Below, one piece after another: positions 34,980-46,532 of a stretch of DNA of 64,000 bases. The DNA comes from Suillus spraguei. Its lineage: Eukaryota; Basidiomycota; Agaricomycetes; Boletales; Suillaceae. Under the pieces are notes generated by a model, which worked only from the letters and a program-made list of their open reading frames with translations, ran no database searches and was not told where the DNA came from. Positions within the stretch are counted from its first letter, which is position 1; each line of letters begins with the position of its first letter. The stretch covers positions 124,001 through 188,000 of the forward strand of contig JABCPU010000075.1 of NCBI GenBank assembly GCA_016800925.1, read 5' to 3'. Made by a program: the position numbers and the translations under genes.

Positions 34980-36585
34980 ATGCCTAGAAAAATTCTCATT
35001 GGATTTGGCGTAGATGTTGATGCTGTGGCTGGTTGGTATGTCTGGTCATAAAAGTAATCAGAACCGGGAACTATCATTTACCATGCAGGCTTGGGTCTTA
35101 TGGAGGAGAAGATTCTCCATCAGATATTTCAAGAGTATGGTCTCAGTAACTTAATTTATGGTTGGGAGCTCAAATCAGGCAGGGGATGTATGCGGGAGAA
35201 GTTGGAGTACCTCGCCTCCTGAAGTTGTTTGATAAGTATAAGATCACAACAACCTGGTTCATCCCCGGTTGGTCCTAAGTTCAATGCTCTCAGGACACGT
35301 GTAATTGATCAATCACATATATAGGGCATAGCTTGGAGACATTTCCGAAGCAAATGGAGGCAGTTCGAGATGCCGGTCATGAAATGTAAGCTTCCTTGAT
35401 AGACTTGGAGATCCTCATCTTTCCATGCCATGTCCAGAGGTCTCCATGGATATTCTCATGAGGTAAGTGGCGATGATATCAATACTAGGCACGGAAATGA
35501 ATGTTTCCAAAGAACCCTACCTCTATGACCCTGGAACAACAGCGAGACATTTTGGATTACACCTACAAGCTTCTTACAGATTTCAATCATGGTGTTCCTC
35601 CAAAGGGTAGCGTTGCCCCTTGGTGGGAAACCAGCAAAGAGGGGACGACACTGTTGTTAGAAAAGGGCATTCAATATGGTCGCAATATATTGCTGCTCAT
35701 TTCAGGCAAGGTATTGACATCGTTTTAACAGATCACTCCAATATGTCCCACGAGTAAGGCAGTATACCAGTCTTGCCAGTGATCACCCGTGGTAGCATTC
35801 ACATTTGTTTAGTTCGCAGATGTATTATCTTCGTGATGAAGATACGTGGACGAAGATTGACTACAAAGCGCAAGCTCACACGTGGATGAAGCCGCTGCAA
35901 AGGGGCAAGGAGACGGGACTCGTTGAGATTCCTGCCAATTGGTTCGTCGATTGTATCACTGGTGTCTTCCTTTTCATGCATCTTACACATTTGGAAAGGT
36001 ACATTACTGATCTTCCCCCCCTGATGTCAGATCGTGCAACTTCTGTACGAGTTAAAGCTACTGACATCAACCTAGGTTCATTAAGTCAAGCTCAAACTCG
36101 CATGGTTGGGTGTGTAATCACGTTTAACGCACTTCTAAGGTGTTTCATTTATGTATTTAACAGGTTAGTACCCGAGATGTCGAGCAGCTTTGGAAAGATA
36201 CTTTCACGTACCTGTATAGGTAATGATGATCTGGTTATGTTGCAATGCAGTGTCTAATCACACCACTTAGAGAAGAAGAAGATTTCGTGTTCCCTATCAC
36301 GATCCACCCGGATGTCAGCGGGTCAGTCTCCTCTTTGATATTTGAGCGTCTCTGATTTTTTTGGTATAGTCGTCCACACGTGCTTCTCATGCTGGTATGT
36401 CTCATTCATCATACTCCTTGCTTTCTAAATAACTGGAAATTACATAGGAGAGTTTCATTGAGTGGCTCAATACCCACGATGACGTATACTGGGTAACCTT
36501 ACACGGGATGGCTCAAGATTTTAGGGCCAGAAACAAACCAGCGCCAGGTGCCGTAATGCCTAAAGGTTTCACACAGCATGTGTGA
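34980..36585 (+). CDS. Polysaccharide deacetylase, HpPgdA-like (copy 1)
   Basis: About 14 short exons, roughly 300 residues with no signal peptide. Start [19 protein letters not shown] (catalytic and metal-site Asp pair), then [51 protein letters not shown] (metal-binding His pair HxxxH), [79 protein letters not shown], and a C-terminal MPKGFTQHV at 36585. This matches the NodB-fold family of Helicobacter PgdA and its fungal relatives, which remove acetyl groups or act on related amide bonds of unusual substrates. Being cytosolic-looking, it is unlikely to act as a secreted chitin deacetylase. Copy 1 has IT where the other copies have a second Asp in W-Y-I/L-D/E-D, a change that could matter. 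Near-identical to copy 2. Confidence 0.88.
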
Positions 36586-36675
36586 ATGATGTACATCGTG
36601 CTGTCGAAGACTTCTTGACGTGAATGAATTCTGAATGCCATGAATCAGTGTTCTGTCAACTTGGTTTAATAACAT

Positions 36676-36892
36676 CCAGACTCGTTACTTGATGAACATA
36701 TTATCCGTCCCTGGAAGGTGTCAGCTTTCATGTTTAGGTTTCAAGTCGTGAACCTTAATTCCAACGTGATCACTGTGACTCACCTGGCTCAGGGAGTGAA
36801 TGTGCTATCACCCCTCGATAAACACCACTTCGTTCTCTTGAGGATGCTGACTTTCACGCTGAGCTTCGACGATATGGACTAGTGATGTTCCG
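36676..36892. other. Intergenic, 3' flank of deacetylase copy 1
   Basis: No gene recognised. Homology to the flank of copy 2 fades just inside this stretch. Confidence 0.4.
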
Positions 36893-37017
36893 GCCCCGCT
36901 TGGCCTGAAAGCCGCGGCTTTGGCCTGGCTTCAGACGGCTGCGGCTTTGAAGAACTGCAGGTCGGGCCAAAGCCGTCAATGACGGCTTGGCTTCGGCCTG
37001 AGCCGTGGCCCAATAGA
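36893..37017. repeat. GGCC/GCCG-rich repeat block
   Basis: Packed with gccgcggcttt, ggcttcag, ggctgcggctttg and similar words in both orientations, which can fold on themselves. It starts after a tagtgatgttccggcc phrase, similar in style to hAT terminal repeats. No second end was found. Compare 30764-30865. Confidence 0.45.
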
Positions 37018-37189
37018 GGTATCAGATAGTGATGAGTAGTGGCGATAGCAAGAACGTGAATCAGGTCGTGGTAACCGAGGGTGATAAAAAGGTGCCTGTC
37101 TGACTATCAGAGGTTCGCCGTTATCCTCAGAAAGTAAATATGAAGGGTATGCCGCAACAATGGCTGAGCTAGGCGTCGAGGTTACCAGC

Positions 37190-37740
37190 AAGTGAGAGCA
37201 GCGAGTGGGAGAGTGAGAGAGGCGAGCGGGAGAGCGAGTGAGAAGCTGCGAACAGTGAGCAACGGCTTCGATCAGCATGAATTGAACTTGAGGGAACATC
37301 GACACACTCACAAGCTGTGAACAGTGGGCAAGGACTTCGATCAAAAGAAACTATTGATGAGTGAACATTAAGCTGTGTTTCGATAGAAAAAGCCTCATCA
37401 TCGGCAAGTTTCGATCCCGCACAGTCCAAGAGAAGTAGATTTCAATTCTGCTGTAGCAACCACCAGGCTAGGCCAGTCACGGTGAATTTCTAAAGAAACT
37501 ATCGATGAGTGAATATCAAGGTGTGTTTCGATTGAAAAAACCTCAGCGTCAGCAGGTTTCGATCCTGCACAGTCCAAGAGAAACAGATTTTGATTCTGTT
37601 GTAGCAACCATCCGGCTAAGACCAGTTACAGTGAGCTTCCAAAGTAACCATCCATGAATGAATGCCAAAGTGTGTTCCGATAGAAAAAAAAATGTAGTTC
37701 AGCAAGTTTCGAACATGACTGGCCAGGCTAACTCTTCCAC
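37190..37740. repeat. Tandem repeats: gagcgag-type purine run and about 148-base units
   Basis: At 37190-37240 there is a purine-rich run of gagag/gcgag words. Units of about 148 bases then start near 37344, 37492 and 37641, each beginning aaag(a/t)aac and sharing gtgtgtttcgat, agcaagtttcgat and cagtccaagag phrases. The third is cut short near 37740. A shorter unit (aagctg(c/t)gaacagtg) occurs twice, at 37242 and 37313. No coding is apparent. Confidence 0.8.
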
Positions 37741-38339
37741 TCGCTGAATCACAAAACTTCCTAAGTTGAAAATTTATGGAGCCCCCGAAAATGATGAATG
37801 GACAATAAAATTGCCCCGACGAGGGACGAAGTCTGAGAAAATTTTAGTTCACCATCATTAGCAGCAGGTTCGATATGATTGACATTACTCCTAAGTATAC
37901 TAGAAACAGGGAAGGCAATCAGCAGATACTTAAAACGAGGACAATGAGAAACTGTCACCGCCTTGGATTGGAGACGGGAGTCTCATCTTACCGCAAAATT
38001 TGAAGGTCAAAAGCAACGGACGCAGGAAGACGACCGATTTGAATGAGGTCCCAGTGATAAAACACGATATAACCTACACCGTTATGGTAGCGGGAATAAA
38101 GCTACATGACACATTAGAATGGTCACATAGGGTGTTCGGAGGCCAATGGAAGCACTTACCTTCCTAGGAAGTTTCTGAGGAGTGGAAGCCTTGGAAGTAG
38201 AGCACGGTGGTCTGGCTTTCCATAGACACCTTGTTTACTGTTCAGCTTGAATGCTCATAGTGGTATTCATTTACTAGAACGACGCACCATTTGGTCAGAT
38301 ACTTGTGGCTGATATAAGCGAGTCGGGATATGTTTTACA
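37741..38339. other. Intergenic stretch before deacetylase copy 2
   Basis: No gene recognised. Short frames on both strands lack known motifs. Confidence 0.4.
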
Positions 38340-38654
38340 CCGCCACCATCACTGCCACCAACTTGAAAGAGGAGCAGCTCCATGTTTCAATTTCCTCGAA
38401 CTGATCTATGTATTTCGTTGAACTTTGTCACATTTTGCAAACTGCGCAATTGCAAATTATCGAATTTAGCTTATCATAGGCCCTCCGTGCCACGGCCCGT
38501 CCCCGATGATGGTCATGGGACTGATTCGTACGTTCCCTCGTGTAAGTATATATTATTGCGTTGACATTCTCACCATGACTAGTAGCACTCAAGGATCCCC
38601 CATCCGAGTCAACACCGTGATTTTCTGAATCTTCTTGCGAGCCATAAGCACTTG

Positions 38655-40263
38655 ATGCCTAGAAAAATTCTCATTGGATTTGGCGTAGACGTTGATGCTG
38701 TGGCTGGTTGGTATGTCTGGTCATAAAAGTAATCAGAACCGAGGACTATCATTTACAATGTAGGCTCGGGTCTTATGGAGGAGAAGATTCTCCTTTGGAT
38801 ATTTCAAGAGTACGGTCTCGGTAACTTCATATATGGTTGGGAGCTCAAATCAGGCAGGGGATGTATGCGGGAGAAGTTGGAGTACCTCGCCTCCTGAAGT
38901 TGTTTGATAAGTATAAGATCACAACAACCTGGTTCATCCCCGGTTGGTCCTAAGTTCAATGCTCTCAGGACACGTGTAATTGATCAATCACATATATAGG
39001 GCATAGCTTGGAGACATTTCCGAAGCAAATGGAGGCAGTTCGAGATGCCGGTCATGAAATGTAAGCTTCCTTGAATGTGGACTTAGAGATCCTTATCTCT
39101 CCATGCCACGTCCAGAGGTCTACATGGATATTCTCATGAGGTAAGTGACGATGCTATCAATATTAGGCACGGAAATGAATGTTTCCAAAGAACCCTACCT
39201 CTATGACCCTGGAACAACAGCGAGACATTTTGGATTACACCTACAAGCTTCTTACAGATTTCAATCACGGTGTTCCTCCAAAGGGTAGCGTTGCCCCTTG
39301 GTGGGAAACCAGCAAAGAGGGGACGACACTGTTGTTAGAAAAGGGCATTCAATATGGTCGCAATATATTGCTGCTCATTTCAGGCAAGGTATTGACATCG
39401 TTTTAACAGATCACTCCAATATGTCCCACGAGTAAGGCAGTATACCAGTCTTGCCAGTGATCACTCGTGGTAGCATTCACATTCTTTTAGTTCGCAGATG
39501 TATTATCTTCGTGATGAAGATACGTGGACGAAGATTGACTACAAAGCGCAAGCTCACACGTGGATGAAGCCGCTGCAAAGGGGCAAGGAGACGGGACTCG
39601 TTGAGATTCCTGCCAATTGGTTCGTCGATTGTATCACTAGTGTCTTCCTTTTCATGCATCTTACACATTTGGAAAGGTACATTGATGATCTTCCCCCCAT
39701 GATGTCAGATCGTGCGACTTCTGTACGAGTTGAACCTACTGACATCAACCTAGGTTCATTAAGTCAAGCTCAAACTCGCATGGTTGGGTGTGTAATCACG
39801 TTTAACGCACTTCTAAGGTGTTTCATTTATGTATTTAACAGGTTAGTACCCGAGATGTCGAGCAGCTTTGGAAAGATACTTTCACGTACCTGTATAGGTA
39901 ATGATGATCTGGTTATGTTGCAATGCAGTGTCTAATCACACCACTTAGAGAAGAAGAAGATTTCGTGTTCCCTATCACGATCCACCCGGATGTCAGCGGG
40001 TCGGTCTCTCCTCTTTGATATTTGAGCGTCTCTGATTTTTAGTACAGTCGTCCACACGTGCTTCTCATGCTGGTATGTTTCATTCATCATACTCCTTGCT
40101 TTCTAAATAACTGGAAATTACATAGGAGCGTTTTATTGAATGGGTCAATACCCACGATGACGTATACTGGGTAACCTTACACGGGATGGCTCAAGATTTT
40201 AGGGCCAGAAACAAACCAGCGCCAGGTGCCGTAATGCCTAAAGGCTTGACACAGCATGTGTGA
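38655..40263 (+). CDS. Polysaccharide deacetylase, HpPgdA-like (copy 2)
   Basis: Nearly identical to copy 1 in exons and introns, 3678 bases downstream, starting [19 protein letters not shown] at 38655 and ending MPKGLTQHV at 40263. Differences include SPLDISR for [17 protein letters not shown] for [10 protein letters not shown], and ERFIEWVN for ESFIEWLN. At the WYIDD position it agrees with the inverted copy, so copy 1 is the odd one. All the NodB-type motifs (DVDAVAG, HGYSHE, HSNMSHE) are intact. The family includes Helicobacter PgdA. In fungi such genes are often multi-copy and their true substrate is not established. It shares the TATA-like site and short upstream open frame with copy 1. 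Probably functional. Confidence 0.88.
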
Positions 40264-40503
40264 ATGATGTACATCGTGTTGTCGAAGACTTCTTGACGTG
40301 AATGAATTCTGAATGCCATGAATCAGTGTTCTATCAACTTGGTTTGATAACATACACGTGTAGGAAGCCCCAACATCATGGATCGCGGCGATAGTAAGCC
40401 GCAATACAAACCCTATAGTCATGGGGTCGCATGGTAATACAAGAAAAATATATAAAGAGCCTTTTCTGGTCACTTTTTTCACCAGAAGTACTAACCTAAT
40501 AAG

Positions 40504-42070
40504 ATGTCCCGCGAGATCCTCATAGGATTTGGTGTTGATGTAGATGCTGTGGCTGGATGGTAAGTTTAGTTCTTTGTGAACTCCGAAATGACTACTCCAT
40601 GCGGCCACTTTAGGCTAGGCTCCTACGGTGGCGAGGACTCGCCCCTAGACATATCTCGCGTATGATCAAATTGCTATCGACCCGTAAGATATTCTTTCTA
40701 TTAACTTTTAGGGCATGTATGCGGGCGAAGTTGGTGTTTGGCGAGTATTAAAGTTACTTGATAAATACAACATCAAAGCTACCTGGTTTATCCCAGGTGA
40801 GTTCGAGTTTTCCTGGAGATTTATACACACCATTAATGTGCAGGTCATAGCTTGGAAACGTTCCCAAATGAGATGGCAGCTGTAAGGGATGCAGGTCATG
40901 AAATGTTAGTCTTGTGTCTGTATCACGATGACCATTGACTGATAGCTACCTAGCGGACTCCACGGTTATTCGCATGAGGTGCTTTAGTACACTTAACGCA
41001 ACTGGACTCAGATGACTCAGCCAATTTACAGAATCCAGATTCATTGACGCCAGAGCAACAACGTGACATTCTTGATTACACATATAAATTGCTCACAGAC
41101 TTCAATCATGGAGTGCCTCCAAAGGGAAGTGTGGCACCGTGGTGGCAAACAAGCAAGGAAAGTGTTGCCCTCCTTCTAGAGAAAGGAATCGAGTACGGTA
41201 TGCCTGCAGGTTGTTGCATGATGCCGAGTCGTTCTTATGCTTCCGTATAGATCATTCGAACATGTCTCGCGAGTAAAGATTTGGTATACGTATACCTCGC
41301 TTGGATATTGACTACCGTGTTTGTAGCTCTCAGGCACACTACCTTCGTGACCAAGATAAGTGGACCAAGATCGACTACAAGGCAAAGGCGTGCACGTGGA
41401 TGAAGCCTCTTGTGAGGGGAAAATTAACAGGTCTTGTTGAAATACCTGCTAGCTGGTAGCACCAGTGTCCCCTTCCAGAGTGATCAGTTATAACTCAATT
41501 TTCTATCACAGGTACCTCGAAGACATGACACCGATGATGTGCGTTCCATGCTTTACGGAAAAATGTGCTTCATTGATGCAAAACCCAGGTTCATGAAGGC
41601 TAGCAGTAATTCTCATGGATGGGCAAGCAAAACATGGTATAATTCTTCAGACTGTTTACTGACTTGACCACGCTCAGGTCACCCCCCAAGCTGTCGAGCA
41701 GCTTTGGAAAGATACCTTCACGTATCTTTACAGGGAAGAACAAGATTTCATCTTCCCGCTATCTATCCATCCGGACGTGGGCGGGTACGTCTCATACATT
41801 TCTTTCGCATTTAAAATAATTGACATATTTGATTTACTAGACGTCCGCAGGTATTACTCATGCTGGTAAGTAGCTCTAATGACCCACAAGCATGCCTAAG
41901 TGATACGCATTCCTGCGTTTTAGGAACGGTTCATCGAATGGATTAATACTCATGATAACGTGAAGTGGGTTACGTTCCATGAGATGTCAGAAAGCTTCAG
42001 GGCGAAGAATGATCCTCCTCCGGGTGCTATGATGCCAAAGGGATATGTGAAACATAAAGCACGGCTGTAG
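40504..42070 (+). CDS. Polysaccharide deacetylase, HpPgdA-like (copy 3)
   Basis: A more diverged tandem paralogue, starting [19 protein letters not shown] at 40504, only 240 bases after copy 2. Motifs: [153 protein letters not shown]. It ends [12 protein letters not shown] at 42070. Exon positions match copies 1 and 2, but intron sequences do not. The intron after SSNSHGW begins gcaagc, a GC-AG intron, where the other copies use gt. WYLED in place of WYIDD/WYLDD is a mild change. Frame is open throughout. Same fold and likely the same class of substrate as its neighbours. Confidence 0.87.
41623..41677 (+). other. GC-AG intron in deacetylase copy 3
   Basis: GC donor (gcaagc) after HGW, acceptor ctcag before [10 protein letters not shown]. 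The equivalent introns of the other three copies start gtgtgt or gtatgc. Only this splice keeps the frame. Confidence 0.7.
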
Positions 42071-42415
42071 TAGAATAGACTCTAAAACGCTAGCTGGTTG
42101 AAAATCACACAAAAAGTTAATATCTAGCTCTCACAAGTTGCTAGATTATCGATAAGCAACGGTCTAGCTTTGATCTTAGTAAAAATCAATAGGAGGTTCG
42201 CCAAAATAGGCCGCCCAATTGCACTGAAGGCGTTCCGAACATCCCGCTTTACTCATCCATGTAGCTTGAATAGCTCACACCTCGTGATCGACAGTGCCTG
42301 TGTCTGAGCACATGTACGTCCACCATATCATGGATCCTATAAGAACTTGAGATTGTCCATCCCGGCCTATCACCCAATTCAACTTGTCTTGTCACTTACT
42401 ACACCCCGAGCAGAC
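42071..42415. other. Intergenic, upstream of the carboxylesterase
   Basis: No gene recognised. The sequence holds the 3' end of deacetylase copy 3 and the putative esterase promoter. Confidence 0.4.
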
Positions 42416-44418
42416 ATGCCTATCCCACCTATTCCACACATCCCTGATGAGCTGCAGAAGGGTGTCAGCGTCGTCGTCGAGACAAAGTATGGTCCCGTCA
42501 AGGGTGGCAGAACTACGAACGGCGCTTCAGTGTTCTTAGGTGACGTTGTCGACTATGACGTCCTTTGCACCCGCATGCTGAACCAAGTACCTAGAGGTGC
42601 CCTACGCGTTGCCACCCGTTCGCTTTCAGGACCCAAATCCTCTACCTCCTGATTATCGATATGAAAACAAGGATTATATTTATGAAACTAAGTGTATGTT
42701 AAATCGTTAAACTCTTGTAAATCATTGCCTCACGACGGAATTACCTTAGACTGTGTCCAGCCTTCGAATGATGGACAGGGTGCAGCGACAGCACCAGCTG
42801 ATCGTAAGGGCTACGGAGAGCCGTCAGAGGACCCGTAAGCGATTCAGGATAACGTCTCCAACTCTGAATTTAATACTTTCATTCTTCAGTCTCTTTGTGA
42901 ATATTGTGTGCCATTCAACAGCCAAACCTGGAACGAATCTGCCAGTCAAAGTATACATTCACGGAGGGTAAGTTGTGCACAGACTTATAACTCTAGGTGA
43001 CCCATTGTCACAGATTTCTTCAGTTTGGTTCACCCCATGGCTTGAGCTCCCAGTCCCAATATGTGGCTGAATTAAGGAAGGAAATTCATATCAATATTGG
43101 CTACAGACTCTCAGTGCTTGGTTTCCTTGCGTGCGATGAGCCCAAGATAGACGGAAACTTTGGCTTCAAAGATCAATGGTTAGCGCTTCAGTGGATTTCG
43201 GAGAACATTGCATCATTTGGAGGTAAGTTTGAATGCACGTCATGCCAGATTTCGTTGATATCCTGACAACATTTGCAGGTGACCCAAGTAATGTCCAACT
43301 TTCCGGGCTGTCTGCTGGTGAGCGAAGATTTCCTTTAACTCACAGCATTGCTGACGAGCACCAGGTGCCCATTCGTACACCAAATTTTGCACCACCTTTC
43401 ACACCTGCCACCAGGGCAGAAGTCTCCGTTCCGTTCCGCTCATTGCAATCAAACGCATTGATGTATGTTACTTTTACCACTCAATGTTAACTTACTCACT
43501 GCACGCAGGACTGTCCCTAAAACCCCGTTGGAACTGAGGCAGTCCTTCCAGGCCCTTTGCCGCACCCTCAATCTCGATCCTAATGCCTCTGACGTTTTGG
43601 AGACCCTGAGAGACCCTGCCAAAGTTCCTATCAAAGCCATGATGAAGGTAATAGAGACAGATGAAGTTGGTGTCGAATACGGCACATACCGAGGTTGTCT
43701 TGATGGCAATTGGATCCCTACCACACCCGATCCAATGACCTGGCAACGGTCAGGAGGCCTTGCTCGTGCCCTGCGAGAGAAAGGCGTTAAGAGCATTTCT
43801 ATTGGCGATCTGAGCGAGGAGTGGTACCTTTACGCGATCGCCACCCGGTCCAAGGTCCACAGGATGTGTTCCCTAACGTCTTGCGGTACTTCCCGCTTTC
43901 TGTCGTTGAGAAGCTCGTGAATATGTACAGGACGCTCCCGAGTACAGCAACAGTCGAAGAATCGATGAGGCTCATGGGAGATATTCTAAGTGATGGACAA
44001 GTGCACATCCCCGTGAGAATGTTTGCAAGAGATTTCCAACAGGCGGGGTTCCCAATTCTCAGATATGTGATCCGCTGGACTCCAGAACAACTGCGTCCAA
44101 AAGGTACGTCAGTATCTGTAGAGTTGTAAAATGATTATTGAAGCATGAGCATGTGCAACAGGGTGGGTCACGCATGGAACTGACCGCTGCTTCTGGGCTC
44201 TCCGTATTCCAAGCATGAATTATCCACAGACGAAGAAGGCGATTGAATGGCTTGACGCATTCGACAAGGAGATTGCCGCCCTCGAGCAACAGGACAAGCC
44301 AATGCATGAGCTTGACGAAGCTTTGACTATGCAGGAGGATCAAAGCATCGTGTGGGCTGAAGACAAGAGATGGGCAGAGTTGATGAACATTGCCAAGATA
44401 TTACCCGGTGAATCATAA
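42416..44418 (+). pseudogene. Carboxylesterase (type B) gene with apparent frameshifts
   Basis: An alpha/beta-hydrolase gene of the type-B carboxylesterase family, starting MPIPPIPHIPDELQKGVSVV at 42416. Motifs: EVPYALPPVRFQDPNPLPP, NLPVKVYIHGGFLQFGSPHG (oxyanion hole), INIGYRLSVLGFLACDEP, NFGFKDQWLALQWISENIAS, DPSNVQLSGLSAG (nucleophile elbow), LLHCW-less end WVTHGTDRCFWALRIPSMNY, then KILPGES at 44418. Three single-base shifts are needed to keep the family sequence. After GAHS near 43373 the text continues VHQILHHLSHLP in another frame. The frame changes again near 43445 (LQSNALM), and again near 43836, from YLYAIA to HPVQGPQDVFPNV. The splice before DCVQPSNDGQG is also awkward. Either the gene is dead or the assembly has base errors. 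Such esterases hydrolyse carboxylic esters; substrate unknown. Confidence 0.7.
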
Positions 44419-44937
44419 ATATTGCCGAATTTTCGCACTCGTGTAACCTATGAATGATGATGGTGAAATTTGATGCATAAAATACGTTCTACGTCGTGAA
44501 CTTCAGTCTGGCGATGTATTGTCTTTTGTCATAGACTCATTTCACAGTATTCAGTCGTAGACCGATGGTGAGTAACCACTGAGTGACCAGTTCTCTCGGT
44601 GTCAAAAGAAATTGCATAATTTACAGTTTCCACCGTCTTGCCGTTGTCCTGCTTAGTCAAATAACTTATAAGTAGGAGCGACATACAACCTGATCCTTCA
44701 TACAACGACCATAGCTGACACGAGATGTAGTCAGGTCAGTGTTCTTTGTCAAAAGAGCTTATTGCAGCCTGTAGGCCATCATGATGCGGTCGATATGGGT
44801 CATCGCAAGTCGTCACGATGGCTTTCGAAACATACAAGGACAAGTTGATAGAGCATACAGATACAAATGACTGTCGAACATGCGACGCTTGAAGTGTCCA
44901 CACAAACGTACTGTATGAAAGCATTGTACAGACAAGC
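44419..44937. other. Convergent intergenic region
   Basis: Between the 3' ends of the esterase (+) and deacetylase copy 4 (-). No gene recognised. Confidence 0.4.
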
Positions 44938-46532
44938 CTAGACCTTCTTGAAGCCCTTAGGCATGACGGCACCTGGTGCTGGGTCATGTGTGGCTCTGAA
45001 ATATTGAGTCATTTCATAGAAAGTTAGCCACTGGACGTCATCGTGAGTATTGATCCATTCAATGAACCTCTCCTAAGACCAGCAATGAGTTGGAGGACAT
45101 GGAGGACATCGGGTGAAATATACCAGCATCAGAAGTACATGTGGACGACTGTCAAAGACCGAGGTCAGAGCGTTCAAATGGCAAGAAAGTGGGACCGACC
45201 CGCTAACGTCCGGGTGGATGCTGATGGGAAATACAAAATCCTTTTCTTCTCTGTTTGCTATGAATCAAAAAGGGGCTGAAACACAGTAATCATATCCTCA
45301 CCTATACAGATAAGTGAACGTATCTTTCCAAAGCTGCTCGACAGATTGAGTGCTGACCTGATAGATGCGTAAACAGACGCGAGAAGGCTTTTAAACGTAT
45401 TGGCATACCCAACCATGCGAGTTTGAGTTTGATTTAATGAACCTTGGCTGGTGTCAGCATGTTGCTTTGGTGCACGACTTGCGTCTTACATCATGGGGGG
45501 AAGATCGTCAAGGTACCTTGTCACACGTATAATCAGCATCAAATCAGCGGGCAAGACATTGGCAACGTATTTGACGGACCAGTTACCCGGAATCTCAACG
45601 AGTCCAGTCTCCTTGCCCCTTTGCAACGGCTTCATCCACGTGTGAGCTTGCGCCCGATAATCAATCTTTGTCCATGTATCTTCGTCACGAAGATAATACA
45701 TCTGCGAACTGGAAGAATGTAGGTCTGAGTATTTCATGACTGGTATATCGACTCACTCGTGGCACATATTGGAGTGGTCTGTTTAAAAGGCGTCAATACC
45801 TTGCTTGAAATGAGTAGTGATATATGGTGACCGTATTCAATGCCCTTTTCTAGTAACAGTGTCGTCCCCTCCTTGCTGGTTTCCCACCAAGGGGCGACGC
45901 TGCCCTTTGGAGGAACACCGTGATTGAAATCTGTAAGAAGCTTAAAGGTATGGTCTAAGATGTCACGTTGCTGTTCTAGAGTCATAGTGATAGGGTTCTT
46001 TGGAAATAATTCAGTTCTTTGCCCAATATCGGTATCATCACAACTTACCTCATGGGAGTATCCATGAAGACCTCTGCGCGTGACATGAGAAAGATAAGGA
46101 TCCCATACAAGGAAGCTTACATTTCATGACCGGCATCCCGAACCGCTTCCATCTGCTTCGGAAATGTCTCCAAGCTATGACCTACATATCCATATCCTAT
46201 TCATCAGTTCCTCGTATCTTGGGAGCACTGAACTAGAGACCGACCAGGAATGAACCAGGTTGTTTTGATCCCATACTTATCAAAGAGCTTCAGAAGGCGA
46301 GGCACTCCAACTTCTCCTGCGTACATTCCCTGCGCCAATTTAAGCACACAATCATAGCATCAATACGAGCATACTCGAGAAATGTCCAATGGTGAATCTT
46401 CTCCTCCATAAGACCCAAGCCTGCATCATAATCTCAATTGCTGACTCTTATCATTTACAAATGAAAAACAACGTACCAACCAGCCACAGCGTCGACATCT
46501 ACGCCGAATCCAACGAGAATTTTTCTAGTCAT
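44938..46532 (-). CDS. Polysaccharide deacetylase, HpPgdA-like (copy 4, inverted)
   Basis: Fourth member of the cluster, on the opposite strand. Start [19 protein letters not shown] at 46532; motifs [140 protein letters not shown]. The C-terminus [18 protein letters not shown] ends at 44938. The exon plan is the same as the other copies and the frame is open. It is closer in sequence to copies 1 and 2 than to copy 3, so it likely arose by inverted duplication and then diverged. Metal-site His and Asp motifs are present. Cytosolic, function inferred from the family only. Confidence 0.87.

Larger units (their letters stand above)
34700..40345. repeat. Segmental duplication carrying deacetylase copies 1 and 2
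   Basis: About 34700-36675 matches 38340-40345. From the second exon to just past the stop, exons and introns are almost base-identical at a constant 3678-base offset. The 300 bases before the start codon are clearly more diverged, with indels. This uneven identity suggests a recent conversion of the transcribed part on top of an older duplication. Confidence 0.85.

Noticed and set aside
37400..37600. tttcgatcc phrases resembling the T-loop of a tRNA
   Set aside because: They recur as part of the 148-base tandem repeat and no cloverleaf stems surround them.
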